The notes beneath the pieces were generated by a model. That model had not been told where the DNA came from and searched no databases. It saw only the letters and a program-made list of their open reading frames with translations. A program made the position numbers and the translations under genes. Shown piece by piece: positions 21,277 to 32,641 of a stretch of 64,000 nucleotides of DNA. Source of the DNA: Silvania hatchlandensis (GTDB taxonomy: Bacteria; Pseudomonadota; Gammaproteobacteria; Enterobacterales; Enterobacteriaceae); NCBI RefSeq assembly GCF_025564065.1, contig NZ_JAMGZK010000043.1:1-64000 (forward strand). Direction: 5' to 3'. The stretch's first letter is position 1. Every line of letters begins with the position of its first letter.

Positions 21277-22488
21277 ATGAACACTCACACCGCTACCCAG
21301 GCCGTCAGCCGTTGGGTCATTTTTATCCTCGCAATAGGCGCAGGATTTAGCGTCGCCGCTATTTACTATGCCCAGCCACTGCTGCCGCTGATGGGTAGCG
21401 ATCTGCATCTCAGCATCGAGGGCATGGGGATGGTACCGACCCTGACTCAGGCAGGCTATGCGCTGGGGATCCTGTTTCTTCTGCCGCTGGGCGACCGTCA
21501 CGATCGCCGGACGCTGATCGTGCTGAAAAGTGCCGCGCTGGCGCTGTTGCTGCTGGCCTGTAGCCTGACCGTTCAGATCCACTCCCTGCTGCTGGTGAGC
21601 CTGTTGATAGGAATGACCGCCACCATGGCCCAGGATATCGTTCCGGCCGCGGCCATTCTGGCGCCTGAGGGCAAACAGGGGAAAACGGTCGGGACGGTGA
21701 TGACCGGTCTGTTACTGGGGATCCTGCTCTCCAGAACCGTGAGCGGTGTGGTCGGTGAGGCCTTCGGCTGGCGCGTGATGTACCAGTTGGCTGCAGGCAG
21801 TATTGCGCTTCTCGCCGTAGTGATGTGGAGGGTGTTGCCCCGCTTTGCGGTCTCCTCAACGCTGAGCTACCCGGCACTGATGCGCTCTATGGCACACCTG
21901 TGGCAACGCTACCCGGCATTGCGTCGTGCCGCACTGGCGCAGGGCTTTCTCTCCATTGCTTTCAGCGCCTTCTGGTCGACGCTGGCGGTGATGCTAATGG
22001 AACATTACCAGCTGGGCAGTGCGGTTGCAGGCGGATACGGTATTGCAGGTGCCGCTGGGGCGCTGGCAGCACCTCTGGCGGGCGGGCTGGCCGACAAGCT
22101 CGGCGCCGGGAAAGTCACCCAACTGGGTGCCGCGCTGGTGACCCTCTCCTTTGCACTGATGTTTTTGCTGCCGCTGTTTGGCCTGCATGGCCAGCTGATC
22201 CTGATTGCCGTTGCTGCCGTGGGCTTTGACCTGGGTCTGCAATCCAGCCTCGTCGCCCATCAGAATCTGGTGTATGGCCTGGAGCCGCAGGCACGCGGCC
22301 GTCTGAATGCCCTGCTCTTTACCGTCGTGTTTATTGGTATGGCATTAGGATCCGCGCTCGGCAGTCAACTGTATACCCTTGCCGGATGGCCGGGCGTGGT
22401 TGCCCTGGCGACCGTGGCTGCGGCTGTGGCGCTGGTCATCCGCCTGACCGAACGCCCCCGGGAGACGCGCACGGCAGTCAACTCTTGA
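21277..22488 (+). CDS. MFS transporter, probable drug/metabolite exporter
   Basis: 403 residues with about 12 hydrophobic segments. The MFS motif between helices 2 and 3 is present as LPLGDRHDRRTLIV near residue 70. Helix 1 (AGFSVAAIYYAQPLLP) matches the group of small H+-coupled MFS exporters often paired with LysR genes. Substrate unknown. A good AAGGA site precedes the ATG. It is convergent with flgL, separated by the flgL terminator. Confidence 0.85.
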   Translation: MNTHTATQAVSRWVIFILAIGAGFSVAAIYYAQPLLPLMGSDLHLSIEGMGMVPTLTQAGYALGILFLLPLGDRHDRRTLIVLKSAALALLLLACSLTVQIHSLLLVSLLIGMTATMAQDIVPAAAILAPEGKQGKTVGTVMTGLLLGILLSRTVSGVVGEAFGWRVMYQLAAGSIALLAVVMWRVLPRFAVSSTLSYPALMRSMAHLWQRYPALRRAALAQGFLSIAFSAFWSTLAVMLMEHYQLGSAVAGGYGIAGAAGALAAPLAGGLADKLGAGKVTQLGAALVTLSFALMFLLPLFGLHGQLILIAVAAVGFDLGLQSSLVAHQNLVYGLEPQARGRLNALLFTVVFIGMALGSALGSQLYTLAGWPGVVALATVAAAVALVIRLTERPRETRTAVNS

Positions 22489-22520
22489 TAAAAAAAAACC
22501 CAATCCGCGAACGGATTGGG
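22489..22520 (-). terminator. flg operon terminator after flgL
   Basis: The minus strand reads CCCAATCCG-TTCG-CGGATTGGG then TTTTTTTTT. It is a canonical terminator 47 bp past the flgL stop, overlapping the end region of the MFS gene. Confidence 0.9.
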
Positions 22521-22567
22521 CAGAGAGAACATGATCAGTTTCAAGCCATGTTCTAAAGGTGAAAATG

Positions 22568-23521
22568 TTATTTATTAAGCTGGAACAAGGACATTCCCTG
22601 CATATCGCTGAAGGCCTTGTATGACGCCTGGAGCGCAGCTTGCTGCATCGTGTAAGAGGAAATGGCGGCGTTCCAGTCAACATCGATGAGATCGCTCATC
22701 TGCTGGGTCTGACCTAACGCACGATCGCTACCCAGCGTATCAAGTGCGTCGAGTTCGTTCAGTTTTGTGCCCAGATCGGCGCGCACGGTCAAAACGTTAT
22801 CCAGGGAGTTGCGTAAGCCACGGTTTGCTTTATCAATGTCTTTAGTCAACTGCTCAGCCTTAGTCTGATCGCCTTCTACCGGAGTCTTCAGAGCCGTAAT
22901 GACGTTATCCAGAATTTTGAACAGGTTCGTTTCCGGTGCGCTGCCGTCTGGCTCCAGCGCAGCGTTACTGGTAAACGATTCGAATACTTCGCTACCTGTA
23001 TGACTAATCTGCATGGTACGCGCGGAATCCACCTGCTGACTAATCGGTGTTGTACCGCCTTCATATACGCCGGTGGCCTGATTAAATGCAGCTGCATCCG
23101 TTTTGTAGCCGGCGAAGATATATCGCCCGTTACCGTCAGTGCTATTTGCCAGGTTGACCAACTGATCGCGAATACCCTGCAGATCGGTGGCAAGCGAATT
23201 ACGGTCGTCGTCACTCAAAGAGCCGTTGCCCGAGTAGACAATTTTATCCTGTGCCGATTGCACTGCCTTAGTCACCTGATCCAGCACGCTCTCTTCCAGA
23301 GATACTTTCTGCGTAGCAAAGGAGCGGGCCAATGTAAATTGGTTATTCTGTGACTGCGCCTGGGATAACACCACTGCCTGCGAGGCGGCAATCGGATCAT
23401 CCGATGGACGGTTAACGCGTTGGCCGGTGGACATCTGCTCACCGTATGCCATCCACTTGCTCTGGGAATCAGTGATCCCACGCATGTTCTGCTGGTACAT
23501 CATCTGGGTGCTAATACGCAT
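22568..23521 (-). CDS. flgL: Flagellar hook–filament junction protein FlgL (HAP3)
   Basis: 317 residues. N- and C-terminal heptad-rich regions resemble flagellin (N-term MRISTQMMYQQNMRGI; C-term DVDWNAAISSYTMQQAALQAS), with a variable middle. It is secreted by the flagellar export system with chaperone FlgN and joins FlgK to the filament. It starts 14 bp after the flgK stop and is controlled from the sigma-28 promoter before flgK. Confidence 0.96.
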   Translation of the reverse strand: MRISTQMMYQQNMRGITDSQSKWMAYGEQMSTGQRVNRPSDDPIAASQAVVLSQAQSQNNQFTLARSFATQKVSLEESVLDQVTKAVQSAQDKIVYSGNGSLSDDDRNSLATDLQGIRDQLVNLANSTDGNGRYIFAGYKTDAAAFNQATGVYEGGTTPISQQVDSARTMQISHTGSEVFESFTSNAALEPDGSAPETNLFKILDNVITALKTPVEGDQTKAEQLTKDIDKANRGLRNSLDNVLTVRADLGTKLNELDALDTLGSDRALGQTQQMSDLIDVDWNAAISSYTMQQAALQASYKAFSDMQGMSLFQLNK

Positions 23522-23535
23522 TGTTCACCTCGGCC

Positions 23536-25182
23536 TTAGCGAATATTAATTAACGCATCGAAGAGCGTGCTGGCGGTTTGCAGCACCTGGGCATTTGCCA
23601 GGTAATACTGCTGGAAGCGCTGCAGGTTGCCATACTCTTCGTCGAGGTTAACCCCGGAAATTGACTGCTGCTGATTGCTCAGCTGCGTCGCCACGTTGGC
23701 CTGCGTCGTGCTGCTGGTTTTCAGGGTCGAGGTTTTGCTGCCGACGGTGCTGACCAGTGACGCATAGGCATCGTTAAAGGTTTTGTTACCGCCAACCACT
23801 TTGCTGCTTTGCAGATCCAGCAGCGCCTGACCGTTGCGGTTATCGCTCTCACCGCCCGCGGCATCTGACGCGAGGGCCAGTTTCGATTCGTCGCTGATCG
23901 CCAGATCCATATTCACAATGGCGTTAGCGACCGGTTTAACGATAAAGCTGTCTTTTGCACTTGCCGCGCCCGATACGCTGACCGTCAGGCCATCGAAAGA
24001 TAAATTGCCGCTCCCGTCGTTAGTGGCGGTAACCGTGGTTTTATCGGAGAGGCGGGTAATCTTCCAGTCGGAGCCATCAAACTCCATCTTATAGTCAGTG
24101 GCCTGGACTTTGGCGCTGTCGGGGACAGAGACGGCGGCGGACACCGAGGCCGAACCGGTATTTTTGCTGTTAGCCAGTACCGCTGGCGTGCCGATATCAA
24201 ACATTTTTTCACCGGCATTGCCTTCGGCATCAAAACCTTTTGCATGCTGGGTGTTCATGGCGTTGGCGAACGAGAGCGCCAGCTGATTCAGGGTGTTGCG
24301 CGCGGTGTCGAGCTCTTCAGTACGGAAGGTCAACAGCCCGCCGAGCGATCCGTTGGTCAGCAGCTTTTCCGGGATCTCCACGCTTCCTGCCGCCTCGTCA
24401 ACAAACGCCACGGTGGTGCGGGAAGGATCGGCGCTGGACTTCACGGCTGACAGCTGACTGAACGTGCTGCCCTGCACCAGGTTGTAGCCATTGCCAAACG
24501 ATACGTTATAGGTGCCGCCATCCTGGACTGAAACTTCAACGCCGATTATCTGGTTAAGCTCGCTCACCAACTGGTCGCGCTGATCGAGCAGGTTGTTAGG
24601 CGATGCCCCTGCCCCGACACCGGTCAGTTTAGAGATCTGATCGTTCAGGTTCGCAATCTGCTTCGCGTAGTTGTTGATCTGATCAACGCTGGTGCCGATA
24701 GTGATATTGATCTGCTTATCCTGATCGCGCAGGTACTGATCGTTGACTTTAAACTGGTTCACCAGGCCATCGGCCTTGCCCAGCACCGTCTGACGCGCAG
24801 CCGGATCTTCGGCATTGCTGACCAGGGTTTGCAGGCTGGTAAAGAAACCCTGCATAGTGGTTGACAGGTTGTTGGTGGTACCGGACAGAACATCGTCGAT
24901 TTTTGACATCTGCTGGTAGCGGGTATTCAGGGCGCTGCTCTGGTTCTGCGCCGTGCGCAGCTGGTTGGTAATGAATGAATCATATTCGCGCTGGACCCCG
25001 GAGACATACACGCCGTTGCCAACCCAACCGCCGCCGGTGAGTGTACTGTTTGAGGCACTCAGCACCGTTGTCTGACGGGTATAGCCCGTCACGTTATAGC
25101 TTGAAATATTATTACTGGCGGTATTCAGCGCCGCCTGTGCCGCGCTGAGGCCACTCATGGCGCTGTTGATCAAACTGGACAT
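23536..25182 (-). CDS. flgK: Flagellar hook-associated protein FlgK (HAP1)
   Basis: 548 residues. The N-terminal SSLINSAMSGLSAAQAALNT and the C-terminal EYGNLQRFQQYYLANAQVLQ are the coiled-coil parts shared by axial flagellar proteins; the middle (about 180–480) is the exposed, variable part. It sits between hook and FlgL. A sigma-28 promoter lies at 25224–25250. Confidence 0.96.
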   Translation of the reverse strand: MSSLINSAMSGLSAAQAALNTASNNISSYNVTGYTRQTTVLSASNSTLTGGGWVGNGVYVSGVQREYDSFITNQLRTAQNQSSALNTRYQQMSKIDDVLSGTTNNLSTTMQGFFTSLQTLVSNAEDPAARQTVLGKADGLVNQFKVNDQYLRDQDKQINITIGTSVDQINNYAKQIANLNDQISKLTGVGAGASPNNLLDQRDQLVSELNQIIGVEVSVQDGGTYNVSFGNGYNLVQGSTFSQLSAVKSSADPSRTTVAFVDEAAGSVEIPEKLLTNGSLGGLLTFRTEELDTARNTLNQLALSFANAMNTQHAKGFDAEGNAGEKMFDIGTPAVLANSKNTGSASVSAAVSVPDSAKVQATDYKMEFDGSDWKITRLSDKTTVTATNDGSGNLSFDGLTVSVSGAASAKDSFIVKPVANAIVNMDLAISDESKLALASDAAGGESDNRNGQALLDLQSSKVVGGNKTFNDAYASLVSTVGSKTSTLKTSSTTQANVATQLSNQQQSISGVNLDEEYGNLQRFQQYYLANAQVLQTASTLFDALINIR

Positions 25183-25223
25183 GGGGGTTCCTTTTATTCT
25201 TTAGACACGAGTCCTGATGAAGA

Positions 25224-25250
25224 TTATCGGCAGTCTCCCCCCGGACTTGA
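25224..25250 (-). promoter_or_regulatory. Sigma-28 (FliA) promoter of flgKL
   Basis: The minus strand reads TCAAGTCC, an 11-base spacer, then GCCGATAA, close to the FliA consensus (TAAAGTTT-N11-GCCGATAA). It lies about 40 bp before flgK, inside the flgJ–flgK gap. Confidence 0.85.
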
Positions 25251-25257
25251 GCACTTT

Positions 25258-26211
25258 TCAGAACAGATTTTCGAGATCGTTGCTGTAGGCTTTGCTGACT
25301 TTCTCGCCCATCGATTTAAGCTGCTGGATCATGCTGGTCAGTTTACGGGCATACTGCGGGTCGGTGGCGTAGCCGGCGCTCTGCAGCGCCTGGGCGCCCT
25401 GCTCTGCGGTGGCGGCCTGCGTCACGGCGGCGTAGCGCGGATTGCGGCTCAGCAGGTTGACGTAATCGGAAAGGGCTTCCAGATACGAACTGTACACGCG
25501 GAACTTCGCTTTGATCTTTTTCGCTTCGCCATTTTCAAATTCAGTGGTAGTGATTTCCGTGGTCGGCCCTTTCCAGCTTCCCGAGGCCTTCACGCCAAAA
25601 ATGTTGAAGCTCGGCTCGCCATTCTCACGGCGGATCTGCCGCTGTCCCCAACCGGACTCCAGCGCCGCCTGGGCGAGGATCAGGTGATGCGGAACGCCGC
25701 TCTGCTCGCTGGCAAGTCGCGCGGGTAGCGAGAGCTGGGCCAGGAAGTCTTTGCTGTCGCCGGTCAGCGGTTCATCGTTGCTTTCCGGCTTTTTCGGCAG
25801 CGCCTGACGCACCATCTGCGTCAGGGCCTGATTTTGATAGCGGGTCACCGTTTCCAGATCGAACTTCATCGGCACCTGCTGCGGCTGCTCTTCCGGCGGC
25901 ACGCCCTGGGCGGCCGCCATCTGCTTCACAATCACGTCGGCGAGCCCTAAACCTTTACCGGAGGTCATCTGCTGCGCAATCTGCTGGTCGTACATGCTGG
26001 TATACAGACGCGTCGAGTCGCTGCTGAACATGCCATCTTTCGGCAGCGCCTCACGCATGCTTTTCAGCATCATCTGCACAAACATCCCCTCCACCTGGCG
26101 GGCAACCGGGCGGATATTTCCCGCCGGGTCTTTGCCTGCTTTGGCCTTCAGGTCGTTGAGCGACTGAGTATCCCAGGCCGCGCTGGTCAGCAGTTTGCTA
26201 TCGGTCAGCAT
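25258..26211 (-). CDS. flgJ: Peptidoglycan hydrolase / rod-capping protein FlgJ
   Basis: 317 residues. The N-terminal part (about 1–150) is the rod scaffolding/cap domain (RQVEGMFVQMMLKSMREALP). The C-terminal part (about 165–310) is a glucosaminidase domain with AALESGWG carrying the catalytic Glu and NIFGVKA. It opens the murein layer for rod growth. Its ATG shares a base with the flgI TGA, so the two are translationally coupled. Confidence 0.96.
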   Translation of the reverse strand: MLTDSKLLTSAAWDTQSLNDLKAKAGKDPAGNIRPVARQVEGMFVQMMLKSMREALPKDGMFSSDSTRLYTSMYDQQIAQQMTSGKGLGLADVIVKQMAAAQGVPPEEQPQQVPMKFDLETVTRYQNQALTQMVRQALPKKPESNDEPLTGDSKDFLAQLSLPARLASEQSGVPHHLILAQAALESGWGQRQIRRENGEPSFNIFGVKASGSWKGPTTEITTTEFENGEAKKIKAKFRVYSSYLEALSDYVNLLSRNPRYAAVTQAATAEQGAQALQSAGYATDPQYARKLTSMIQQLKSMGEKVSKAYSNDLENLF

Positions 26212-27308
26212 CAGATGATTTCCACTTTGGCACGCAGACAGCCGGCACTCTGCATCGACTGCAGAATGGACATCAGATCGATCGGCGTGGCACCCAGCGC
26301 ATTCAGCGCGCGCACGACGTTGTTCAGGTTGGCGCTGGAGCGCACGCTCTGCAGCGAGCCGCCGCTCTGACGCATATCAATCTGGGTTTGTGGTGTGACC
26401 ACAGTCTCGCCGCCGCCAAATGGCGTATCCGGCTGGCTGACGTTGGCTGAGCGGTTAACCGTCACGGAGAGGTTGCCCTGCGCCACGGCACAGCTGTCGA
26501 GGGTGACTTCGCGGTTCATCACCACCGAGCCGGTACGCGAGTTGATGATCACTCTGGCGTCCTGCGGGGTGACGTTGACTTCCATATTCTGGATATCCGC
26601 CAGCAGACGCACCTGATTGCTGCCGCCGCTGGAGGTACGAACCTGCACCGTGCGCGCATCCAGCGCGGTCGCACTGCCGAAGCCGCGGCCACGGTTGATA
26701 GTGTCGGCAATCTGCTGTGCGAGGGTGAAGTCGTCGTCATTCAGCTGCAGGTTAATGGTGTTCCCGGCACCGAACTGCGTGGGTAGCTCGCGCTCGATGA
26801 TCGCCCCGCCGGTGATACGTCCGCCGTTAAGCTGGTTAACCTGCACGCTGCTGCCGCCCGCAGAAGCACCCGCACCGCCGACCAGGATGTTACCCTGGGC
26901 CAGAGCATAAACCTGGCTGTCCACCCCTTTCAGCGGGGTCATCAGCAGGGTACCGCCGCGCAGGCTTTTGGCGTTACCCATCGAGGAGACCACCACGTCG
27001 ATGGTCTGCCCCTGGCGCGAAAACGCCGGGTAAGATGCTGTGACCATTACCGCCGCCACGTTTTTCAGCTGCATGTTGGTGCCCGCCGGCACGGTAATGC
27101 CGAGCTGGGAGAGCATGTTGTTCAGGCTCTGGGTGGTAAACGGCGTCTGGGTGGTCTGGTCACCGGTCCCGTCAAGCCCGACCACCAGGCCGTAGCCGAT
27201 CAGGGAGTTTTCACGTACGCCCTGTACGCTGGTCAAATCGCGAATACGATCGGCCTGGGCGAAGGTTGCCACCAGGGCCAGGGCCGTTGCGAAGAGGAAT
27301 TTAAACAT
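26211..27308 (-). CDS. flgI: Flagellar P-ring protein
   Basis: 365 residues with a Sec signal peptide ([19 protein letters not shown], cut before [11 protein letters not shown]). It forms the periplasmic P ring around the rod with help from FlgA. Conserved [19 protein letters not shown] is present. It starts 12 bp after flgH. Confidence 0.96.
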   Translation of the reverse strand: MFKFLFATALALVATFAQADRIRDLTSVQGVRENSLIGYGLVVGLDGTGDQTTQTPFTTQSLNNMLSQLGITVPAGTNMQLKNVAAVMVTASYPAFSRQGQTIDVVVSSMGNAKSLRGGTLLMTPLKGVDSQVYALAQGNILVGGAGASAGGSSVQVNQLNGGRITGGAIIERELPTQFGAGNTINLQLNDDDFTLAQQIADTINRGRGFGSATALDARTVQVRTSSGGSNQVRLLADIQNMEVNVTPQDARVIINSRTGSVVMNREVTLDSCAVAQGNLSVTVNRSANVSQPDTPFGGGETVVTPQTQIDMRQSGGSLQSVRSSANLNNVVRALNALGATPIDLMSILQSMQSAGCLRAKVEII

Positions 27309-27320
27309 GTGTCACCTCGC

Positions 27321-28028
27321 TTACATCGGCGATAAGTTAAGGAAGAAACGCTGCATCCAGCCCATATTCTGCGCTTCATTGATGTAGCCGTTGCCGACGT
27401 ACTCAATGCGCGCATCGGCCACCTGGGTGGACGGTACGGTGTTGGAGCCGCTGATGGTGCGCGGGTTAACCACGCCGGAGAAACGAATAAACTCCGTACC
27501 CTGGTTGATGGCGATCTGTTTTTCACCCACGACGTGTAAATTGCCGTTCGCCAGCACCTGGTCGACGGTTACCGTCAACGTGCCGCTAAAGGTGTTGCTG
27601 GCATTGGCGCCGCCTTTACCGTTAAAGGAGTTGCCGCCAGAGGCATCGACATCGGCGCGGGCATTGCCGAACAGGCCCTGCAGATAGCGCGGTACGGTGT
27701 CGAAACCGAAATTGGTTTTCCCGTCGCGGCTGGCATTCGCCGACGAGCTCTTGCTGGCGCTGACGTTTTCCTGCAGCTGGATAGTCAGCGTGTCGCCGAT
27801 ATTGCGCGGACGACGGTCTTCAAACAGCGGCTGATAACCGTAGTTAATCGGCTGCGCAGTCTGGAAAATAGAGCCATTCACAATCGGCGTCGGGCCGGGA
27901 ATGGGTTGGGCGGAAGTCGCACCCTGGACCAGAGGTTTAGACGGAACCCAGGCGCACCCGCTGAGGGTCACCGCCAGGAGAGTCACTACCGGATAACGAA
28001 TCGCCGCGTTTTTTTGCATTGCCTTCAT
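27321..28028 (-). CDS. flgH: Flagellar L-ring lipoprotein
   Basis: 235 residues from the ATG at 28028; an internal ATG three codons on (28019) gives the MQKNAA start known from E. coli and is equally possible. The signal ends in a lipobox, LSGC, so the Cys near residue 25 is lipidated and the protein joins the outer membrane. [17 protein letters not shown] and the C-terminal [10 protein letters not shown] are typical. It forms the L ring. Confidence 0.95.
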   Translation of the reverse strand: MKAMQKNAAIRYPVVTLLAVTLSGCAWVPSKPLVQGATSAQPIPGPTPIVNGSIFQTAQPINYGYQPLFEDRRPRNIGDTLTIQLQENVSASKSSSANASRDGKTNFGFDTVPRYLQGLFGNARADVDASGGNSFNGKGGANASNTFSGTLTVTVDQVLANGNLHVVGEKQIAINQGTEFIRFSGVVNPRTISGSNTVPSTQVADARIEYVGNGYINEAQNMGWMQRFFLNLSPM

Positions 28029-28076
28029 CTTCGAAAACAGGGAGCCGGTGCGACGTTAACCGCACCGGGCTACACC

Positions 28077-29626
<1,550 letters not shown>

Positions 29627-29646
29627 TAAGCTATCCCGTCAGCCAG

Positions 29647-30909
29647 TTAGCGGAGGTTAACCAGCGTGTTGAGGATCTGATCCTGGGTTTTGATGGTCTG
29701 CGCGTTCGACTGATAGTTACGCTGCGCGACGATCATATTGACCAGCTCTTTACTGAGATCCACGTTGGAGGCTTCCAGCGCGCCGTTGGTCAGGGTACCG
29801 AAGTTACCGCTGCCCGCGGTGCCCAGCAGGGCCACGCCAGAGGACTGGGTCGCCGACCAGACGTTGTTGCCTTCAGACTGCAGGCCTTCGTTGTTGGCGA
29901 AGTTCGCCAATACAACCTGCCCCAGGACCTGATTCTGTTCGTTGGAGTAGTTACCCACCACCGTGCCGTCGTCGTTAATCTGATAGCTCACCAGGTCGCC
30001 CGGCTTGTAGCCGTTCTGGTTGGTGGCCACGATGTTGTTCGCACCGGTGTTCTGCTGCATTGAGTTCAGGAAGCTCAGGGAGAACGTGACCGGCACCGCG
30101 CCGCTTAACGGATCGGTGGTGACGTTGATCGCCGGGTTAGCGTTCTTCGTTGTGCTCAGCACACCACCCGCACTGTAGTTGTAAACCCCTTCCAGATTCC
30201 CGTTACTGTCGAAGTTCATCTGGGCAGATTTAGTGATTTTCGCATTGGCCACGCTGCCATCCTGGGTATACAGATCCCACTTGTTGTCTGCCGTTTTCAC
30301 GTAGTAGACATACATGTTGTGGGCGTTACCCTGGGTGTCGAAAACGGTGATGGTGCCTTTTTTGTTGTAGCTGTCCGGGTTCGGAGTCACCGAGGTGGCA
30401 TCAAACGCAATCGTTGGCACGGTGTCGGTGGAGTTCAGGTTGATCTGCTGGCTGCTGGTGGTGGTCGCTTTCGCGGGCATCAGGTCGACAGGAATGGAGA
30501 TCGGCTGTGGGTTCGCGCCGGTCTGCACCGTCGGCGGGCTGCCTGCTGCAGGGAAGCCGGTCAGCTGCAGACCCTGCATGTTCACCAGGTTACGGTTTTC
30601 GTCGAGGCTGAACTGACCGTTACGGCTGTAGTAAACCGAACCGTTGCTGTCGAGCATGCGGAAGAAACCGTTCTGGCTGATGGCGACATCGAGGCCACGA
30701 CCGGTGTTAGTGGTGGTCCCGTCGCTGAAATCCTGAGTGATCCCGGCGACTTTTACGCCGAGGCCCACTTTGGAGCCGGCGAACATGTCAGCGAAAGAGG
30801 CGCTACCGGACTTAAAACCATAGGTCGCGGAGTTGGCAATGTTGTTACCGATGACATCGAGGTTAGTGGCCGCAGCATTCAGGCCGCTGACCGCTTGAGA
30901 AAAGGCCAT
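29647..30909 (-). CDS. flgE: Flagellar hook protein FlgE
   Basis: 420 residues, about 18 more than in E. coli; the extra residues lie in the variable middle, not in the conserved ends. N-term MAFSQAVSGLNAAATNLDVI and C-term NVDLSKELVNMIVAQRNYQS match the family. About 120 subunits form the hook. It follows flgD after 26 bp. Confidence 0.96.
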   Translation of the reverse strand: MAFSQAVSGLNAAATNLDVIGNNIANSATYGFKSGSASFADMFAGSKVGLGVKVAGITQDFSDGTTTNTGRGLDVAISQNGFFRMLDSNGSVYYSRNGQFSLDENRNLVNMQGLQLTGFPAAGSPPTVQTGANPQPISIPVDLMPAKATTTSSQQINLNSTDTVPTIAFDATSVTPNPDSYNKKGTITVFDTQGNAHNMYVYYVKTADNKWDLYTQDGSVANAKITKSAQMNFDSNGNLEGVYNYSAGGVLSTTKNANPAINVTTDPLSGAVPVTFSLSFLNSMQQNTGANNIVATNQNGYKPGDLVSYQINDDGTVVGNYSNEQNQVLGQVVLANFANNEGLQSEGNNVWSATQSSGVALLGTAGSGNFGTLTNGALEASNVDLSKELVNMIVAQRNYQSNAQTIKTQDQILNTLVNLR

Positions 30910-30935
30910 GACTTACTCCTGATAAGTATTAGGGC

Positions 30936-31646
30936 TTAAATAATCTGCCGAACTTCGTCGAGCGTAGTGGTTCCGTAAGTACCCAGATCCAGCGTGTTAC
31001 CATTGCCATTGCGAATGACGCCCTGCACCAGCGCAAACTGCAGCGGCTGTGCCACCAGCTGAGTACTGCCGCTGCTGGCGGAAATCGCGACGTTATAAGA
31101 GCCATTTGGCGCGCTGGCGCCATCGGTCATCGTCCCGTCCCAGGTAAAGGTATGGACGCCCGCTTTCAGCTCGCCGATATCAATCGTGCGCACCACCGCG
31201 CCGTTCTTGTCGGTGATGGTGGCAGTGACTTTGTCCGCGCTCTGCTGCAGCTCAACGCCAAACGGCGTAGTGGTGGTCGTGGCGGAGCCTTCTGCGCCGC
31301 TGGTACCCGCCAGAACCGTGGTCCCCGGGATCATCACCCCATGACCGATCAGCGTGCTGGCCTGCATCGACTGGCTGTTATCAATCTGACCGGAAATGGA
31401 GCCCAGCGTGGTGTTCAGTTTTTCGATGCCGCTCACGGTGCTGATCTGCGCAAGCTGCGTCGTCAGTTCGTTGTTCTGCATCGGGTTGGTCGGATCCTGG
31501 TTTTTCAGCTGCGCGACGAGCAGCGTCAGGAAGCTACCCTGCAGGTCAGAGGCGCTGTTCCCGGTCAGCGAGGTGCTGCCCGTGGTGCCGCTGGTTCCGC
31601 TGACGGCGGTATTCGTCCGGTCATTCACATTGACGGCGATGGACAT
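30936..31646 (-). CDS. flgD: Flagellar hook cap protein FlgD
   Basis: 236 residues. The N-terminal secretion and cap region contains FLTLLVAQLKNQDPTNPMQN, the hallmark of FlgD; the C-terminal half is an Ig-like/tudor-like domain. It caps the growing hook and is discarded when the hook is complete. It starts 11 bp after flgC. Confidence 0.96.
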   Translation of the reverse strand: MSIAVNVNDRTNTAVSGTSGTTGSTSLTGNSASDLQGSFLTLLVAQLKNQDPTNPMQNNELTTQLAQISTVSGIEKLNTTLGSISGQIDNSQSMQASTLIGHGVMIPGTTVLAGTSGAEGSATTTTTPFGVELQQSADKVTATITDKNGAVVRTIDIGELKAGVHTFTWDGTMTDGASAPNGSYNVAISASSGSTQLVAQPLQFALVQGVIRNGNGNTLDLGTYGTTTLDEVRQII

Positions 31647-31657
31647 TGGTCTCTCCT

Positions 31658-32062
31658 TTACTGGCCCAGAGTGAGCGTTTTGAGCATCATGCTCTTCACC
31701 GTGTTCAGCACTTCAACGTTGGCCTGGTAGCTACGGGAAGCCGACATGGTGTTCACCATTTCGCCCACCACATCAACGTTGGGCATTTTGACGTAGCCAC
31801 TGGCATCCGCCAGCGGGTTGCCGGGCTCGTACACCAGTTTGTCCGGCGCCTGGCTCTCTATCACATTCGCCACTTTCACCCCGCCGGTGGCGGCACCGGG
31901 TGCGGCATCAACCTGGAAAACGACCTGCTTAGCGCGATAAGGTTGGCCATCCGGGCCGGTCACGCTGTCGGCGTTGGCCATGTTACTGGCGGCCACGTTC
32001 AGGCGTTGGGACTGCGCGGTGAGCGCGGAACCGGCGATATCAAAAATATTCAGTAAGGCCAA
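31658..32062 (-). CDS. flgC: Flagellar proximal rod protein FlgC
   Basis: 134 residues. N-term [20 protein letters not shown] then [12 protein letters not shown], and C-term [20 protein letters not shown], match the rod family. The flgC ATG follows the flgB stop by 2 bp. Confidence 0.97.
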   Translation of the reverse strand: MALLNIFDIAGSALTAQSQRLNVAASNMANADSVTGPDGQPYRAKQVVFQVDAAPGAATGGVKVANVIESQAPDKLVYEPGNPLADASGYVKMPNVDVVGEMVNTMSASRSYQANVEVLNTVKSMMLKTLTLGQ

Positions 32063-32064
32063 AC

Positions 32065-32481
32065 TTAGTTACCCCCCTGCAGGACGTTCATCATGCCTTT
32101 GATCTGTCCACCGAGAACGGTCAGCCCCATCTGGTACTTCAGGCTGTTATCGGCAAACTGCGTACGCTCCCGGTCCATATCAACGGTGTTGCCGTCGAGG
32201 GATGGCTGATCGGGGATGCGATAAAGTAAATCGGTGTTCGGGGTCGTCACGGTCGCGGCGGGAATGTGGCGTGCGGACGTCAGCGTAAGGGCGACACCGC
32301 TATTCTCGGCCCGCCCACGCTCCATGACTTTCTTCAATTCACTGGAAAAATCGATATCGCGCGCCTGAAACCCTGGGGTATCGGCGTTCGCGATATTGGC
32401 GGCCAGAATCTCCTGACGCTGGGCGCGTAAGTTGAGCGCTTCCTGCTGAAAACGTAGCGCGGCATCGAGTCTATCGAGCAT
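32065..32481 (-). CDS. flgB: Flagellar proximal rod protein FlgB
   Basis: 138 residues; N-term [20 protein letters not shown], with the [11 protein letters not shown] rod motif. It is the first gene of the flgBCDEFGHIJ operon. The 160-bp gap to the divergent flgA carries an FlhDC-like box. Confidence 0.97.
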   Translation of the reverse strand: MLDRLDAALRFQQEALNLRAQRQEILAANIANADTPGFQARDIDFSSELKKVMERGRAENSGVALTLTSARHIPAATVTTPNTDLLYRIPDQPSLDGNTVDMDRERTQFADNSLKYQMGLTVLGGQIKGMMNVLQGGN

Positions 32482-32539
32482 ATCTCCTCCGCTGATGGCA
32501 AAATTTCAGTGGATAGCTTAAATCTCAACCCATGCTCGT

Positions 32540-32580
32540 CATCGACGGAATAAGCGCAAAATGCGTCGCTATTTATTGCG
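32540..32580. promoter_or_regulatory. FlhDC-type activator box between flgB and flgA
   Basis: AATAAGCG (32549–32556) and CGCTATTT (32567–32574) form inverted half-sites 10 bp apart, each extended by further matches (CGG before, ATTGCG after). This fits the FlhD4C2 consensus and the divergent class II promoters of flgAMN and flgBCDEFGHIJ. Position and spacing are seen; binding is inferred. Confidence 0.7.
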
Positions 32581-32641
32581 TTGATGCGAAACCGCTACAG
32601 GTAGAATTCTGCTCATTCTCGAACCGACGGGTACTGGCGAT

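Noticed and set aside
30319-30939. 206-codon open frame opposite flgE
   Set aside because: Shadow of flgE; Val/Gly/Arg-rich translation with no homology.
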